Assembly (NCBI GenBank): GCA_035457425.1 | Contig: DATIBR010000073.1 | Span: 1-43,176 of the forward strand | Source: Terriglobales bacterium | GTDB lineage: Bacteria; Acidobacteriota; Terriglobia; Terriglobales; Acidobacteriaceae | DNA length: 43,176 nucleotides | Reading direction: 5' to 3' | Shown here: positions 42,077 to 43,176 of the stretch, piece by piece | How the letters are laid out: every line of letters begins with the position of its first letter | Position numbering within the stretch: position 1 is the stretch's first letter | Notes under the pieces: model-generated | Database searches by the model: none | What the model saw: the letters and a program-made list of their open reading frames with translations, nothing else | What the model was told of the DNA's origin: nothing | Program-made: the position numbers and the translations under genes

Positions 42077-42106
42077 GTGGGTAGGCGCCGGCGACTCGCC
42101 GGCGCG
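42077..42106. repeat. Palindromic repeat family B, copy 2
   Basis: 30-base block identical to 33847-33876, starting 8 bases after the polX stop codon. A family A palindrome, CGCGCTCG/CGAGCGCG (42112-42119 with 42124-42131), follows 5 bases later, so two families stand in tandem. Confidence 0.9.
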
Positions 42107-42187
42107 TGTGCCGCGCTCGCCCCCGAGCGCGCATCTGCGTAGACTCTAAGCGGCCATCCTGCATCTCACGTTGTGCACGAGGAGCGT

Positions 42188-42793
42188 ATGCCCGAGCAGC
42201 CCCAACCCACCCCCATTCCCCCCGTCACTCCCCCGCCCAAGCAGCAGCACGACGCCGGTCACGTCCCCATCACCGAAGAGATGGACAGCGCCAAGTGGAC
42301 GTTGCCGCCCATCGTCCCCGTTCTCATTGCGCTCGGCGCGGTCGCCATCATCGTTGCGATCGTTTCCTTCGTGAACCGCCCCACGCCCGCCGCCTCCGGC
42401 GAGATCACCGACATCCAGGCCGTCGAGATGACCGGCGCCAAGGGCGACAAGACCACCCTGGTCGCGATCAATGTGAAGGTCCACAACACGACCGACCGCA
42501 CGCTTTATATCAAGACCGTCTACGGCGAGCTCACCACGCCCGACAGATCCGAGCCCATCAAGGACGAGGCCGCCTCCTTCGTCGACTTCGACCGCTACTA
42601 CGTCGGCTATCCCGACTTGAAACAGAACGCCATCGACCCGCTCAAGCCGGAGACCAAGATCCGCCCCGACACCGACGCTGCCGGACGCATCGTCGTCATG
42701 TTTCCCGTCTCCAGGCAGCAGTTCGACGCGCGCAAGTCCATTGCCGTCCGCCTCGACCTCTACGACCAGCGCCCCGTCGTCATCACCAAGTAG
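42188..42793 (+). CDS. Membrane-anchored protein of unknown function
   Basis: The 201-aa protein has a Pro-rich cytoplasmic N-terminus, one membrane segment (VPVLIALGAVAIIVAIVSFV) near residues 42-62, and an outer beta-rich domain with TTLVAINVKVHN, TLYIKTVYGELTT and SIAVRLDLYDQRP, like DUF2393-type or other Ig-like folds. I cannot name it. ATG 42188 has GAGGAG upstream. It stands alone. Confidence 0.8.
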   Translation: MPEQPQPTPIPPVTPPPKQQHDAGHVPITEEMDSAKWTLPPIVPVLIALGAVAIIVAIVSFVNRPTPAASGEITDIQAVEMTGAKGDKTTLVAINVKVHNTTDRTLYIKTVYGELTTPDRSEPIKDEAASFVDFDRYYVGYPDLKQNAIDPLKPETKIRPDTDAAGRIVVMFPVSRQQFDARKSIAVRLDLYDQRPVVITK

Positions 42794-42801
42794 CCGAACC
42801 T

Positions 42802-42873
42802 GTAGCGCCCTCGCCCCGAGGTGCGCAAAAAAACGCTAGCCCCAAAGAGGAACGGCGCCTTTCGGCGCCGTTC
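42802..42873. other. Palindromes after the last complete gene
   Basis: A degenerate family A palindrome (42802-42826, GTAGCGCCCTCG start) is followed by an A7 run (42827-42833) and a perfect 10-bp hairpin GAACGGCGCC/GGCGCCGTTC (42850-42859 with 42864-42873, loop TTTC). On the minus strand the A7 reads as a T run but lies 17 bases after the hairpin, so termination is uncertain. Confidence 0.6.
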
Positions 42874-42921
42874 TCCGCGACCTCTTCTGTCCTCAGCGTT
42901 CTCTGCGTTTCAGGCTTTCCT

Positions 42922-42952
42922 ACTCGGTACTCGCTACTCGGTACTCCCTACT
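42922..42952. repeat. Heptamer tandem repeat, array 4
   Basis: Four units of the plus-strand TACTCGG type. On the minus strand the first unit reads TAGGGAG and gives the stop codon of the partial gene (42950-42948). Confidence 0.85.
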
Positions 42953-43176
42953 GAGCCGGGAACGGCGCGCTCTTCGGCGTCGCCAGGTACCCGCTGATCT
43001 TGTTCTTCTCCACCGACATCACCACGATCTCGTAGAGCTGCCGGTCGCGCCCCGTGATGAGCTGCATCGGCTCGAACGCCGTCCGGTCCTTCTTCTCGAT
43101 CGTCCGGTCGTCCGCGATCACGTTCAGCGTGAACTTGCTCTTCTTCGGGTCCGCCTTCTTCAGCTGCAGCGAAATG
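42948..43176 (-). CDS. Protein of unknown function, C-terminal part (runs off the window)
   Basis: Read on the minus strand, 75 codons are visible with no start inside the window. The sequence is Lys/Asp-rich, with KADPKKSKFTLNVIADDRT, a middle TAFEPMQLITGRDRQLYEIVV and a C-terminal KISGYLATPKSAPFPAQ. The alternation of polar and hydrophobic residues suggests beta strands. I do not recognise it. The TAG stop is in a heptamer array. Confidence 0.75.
   Translation of the reverse strand, partial: ISLQLKKADPKKSKFTLNVIADDRTIEKKDRTAFEPMQLITGRDRQLYEIVVMSVEKNKISGYLATPKSAPFPAQ

Overview
The window is GC-rich and densely coded on both strands. It most likely comes from a soil-type Acidobacteriota chromosome. 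The evidence is bshA (bacillithiol synthesis), an orphan TolC-family gene with a long Gly-rich insert of the kind I associate with Acidobacteriota, a Bacillus-like heme gene order, and many short palindromic or tandem intergenic repeats. Placement is inference from gene content; no rRNA is present. The genes look chromosomal: no transposase, integrase, phage gene or CRISPR array is visible.

Layout. 1-527: C-terminal end of an S9 peptidase. 671-4477 (minus): heme operon hemX-like/hemA/hemC/hemD with 4-base start/stop overlaps, preceded by a TATAAT box and a perfect 16-bp CRP/FNR-type palindrome. 4616-15734 (minus): nine tightly packed genes, mutS, nagZ, anmK, an oligopeptide-binding lipoprotein, ymdB-type phosphoesterase, HAD phosphatase, secretin, class A beta-lactamase-fold protein and a 120-aa unknown. 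Three consecutive genes plus the beta-lactamase-like gene suggest peptidoglycan turnover. 15861-20354: a GalT-like protein lacking the usual nucleophilic His, then a minus cluster truA / unknown / isopropylmalate-synthase-like / DsbA-like. 20626-26853 (mostly plus): TolC, a small gene coupled to a SET-domain methyltransferase, a STAS protein (minus), and dnaX-ybaB-recR. 27132-31277: two-component and c-di-GMP type signalling genes (receiver, two PilZ proteins, hemerythrin) and an MFS exporter. 31357-34793: a metallo-beta-lactamase-fold protein, DoxX-like protein, tRNA-Val and tRNA-Asp, a receiver protein behind a structured leader, and a ChbG/HpnK deacetylase. 34929-43176: bshA, a LytS-type kinase overlapping it tail to tail, ribA, a DUF2520 protein, a NUDIX hydrolase, a cold-shock gene with a long leader, polX, and two unknown proteins, the last running off the window.

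The most notable signals are not genes. (1) Three short palindromic repeats in the variable linker of dnaX match palindromes that are intergenic elsewhere in the window. (2) A 7-bp tandem repeat (plus strand TACTCGG) lies at the stop codons of three separate minus-strand genes and appears to supply the TAG in two. (3) Several genes have a -10-like hexamer only about 7 bases before the start codon and no Shine-Dalgarno, suggesting leaderless mRNAs. (4) There is a ~200-bp purine/pyrimidine inverted repeat after recR and an unassigned structured leader before a receiver gene. No complete new multi-gene defence or biosynthetic system was recognised.
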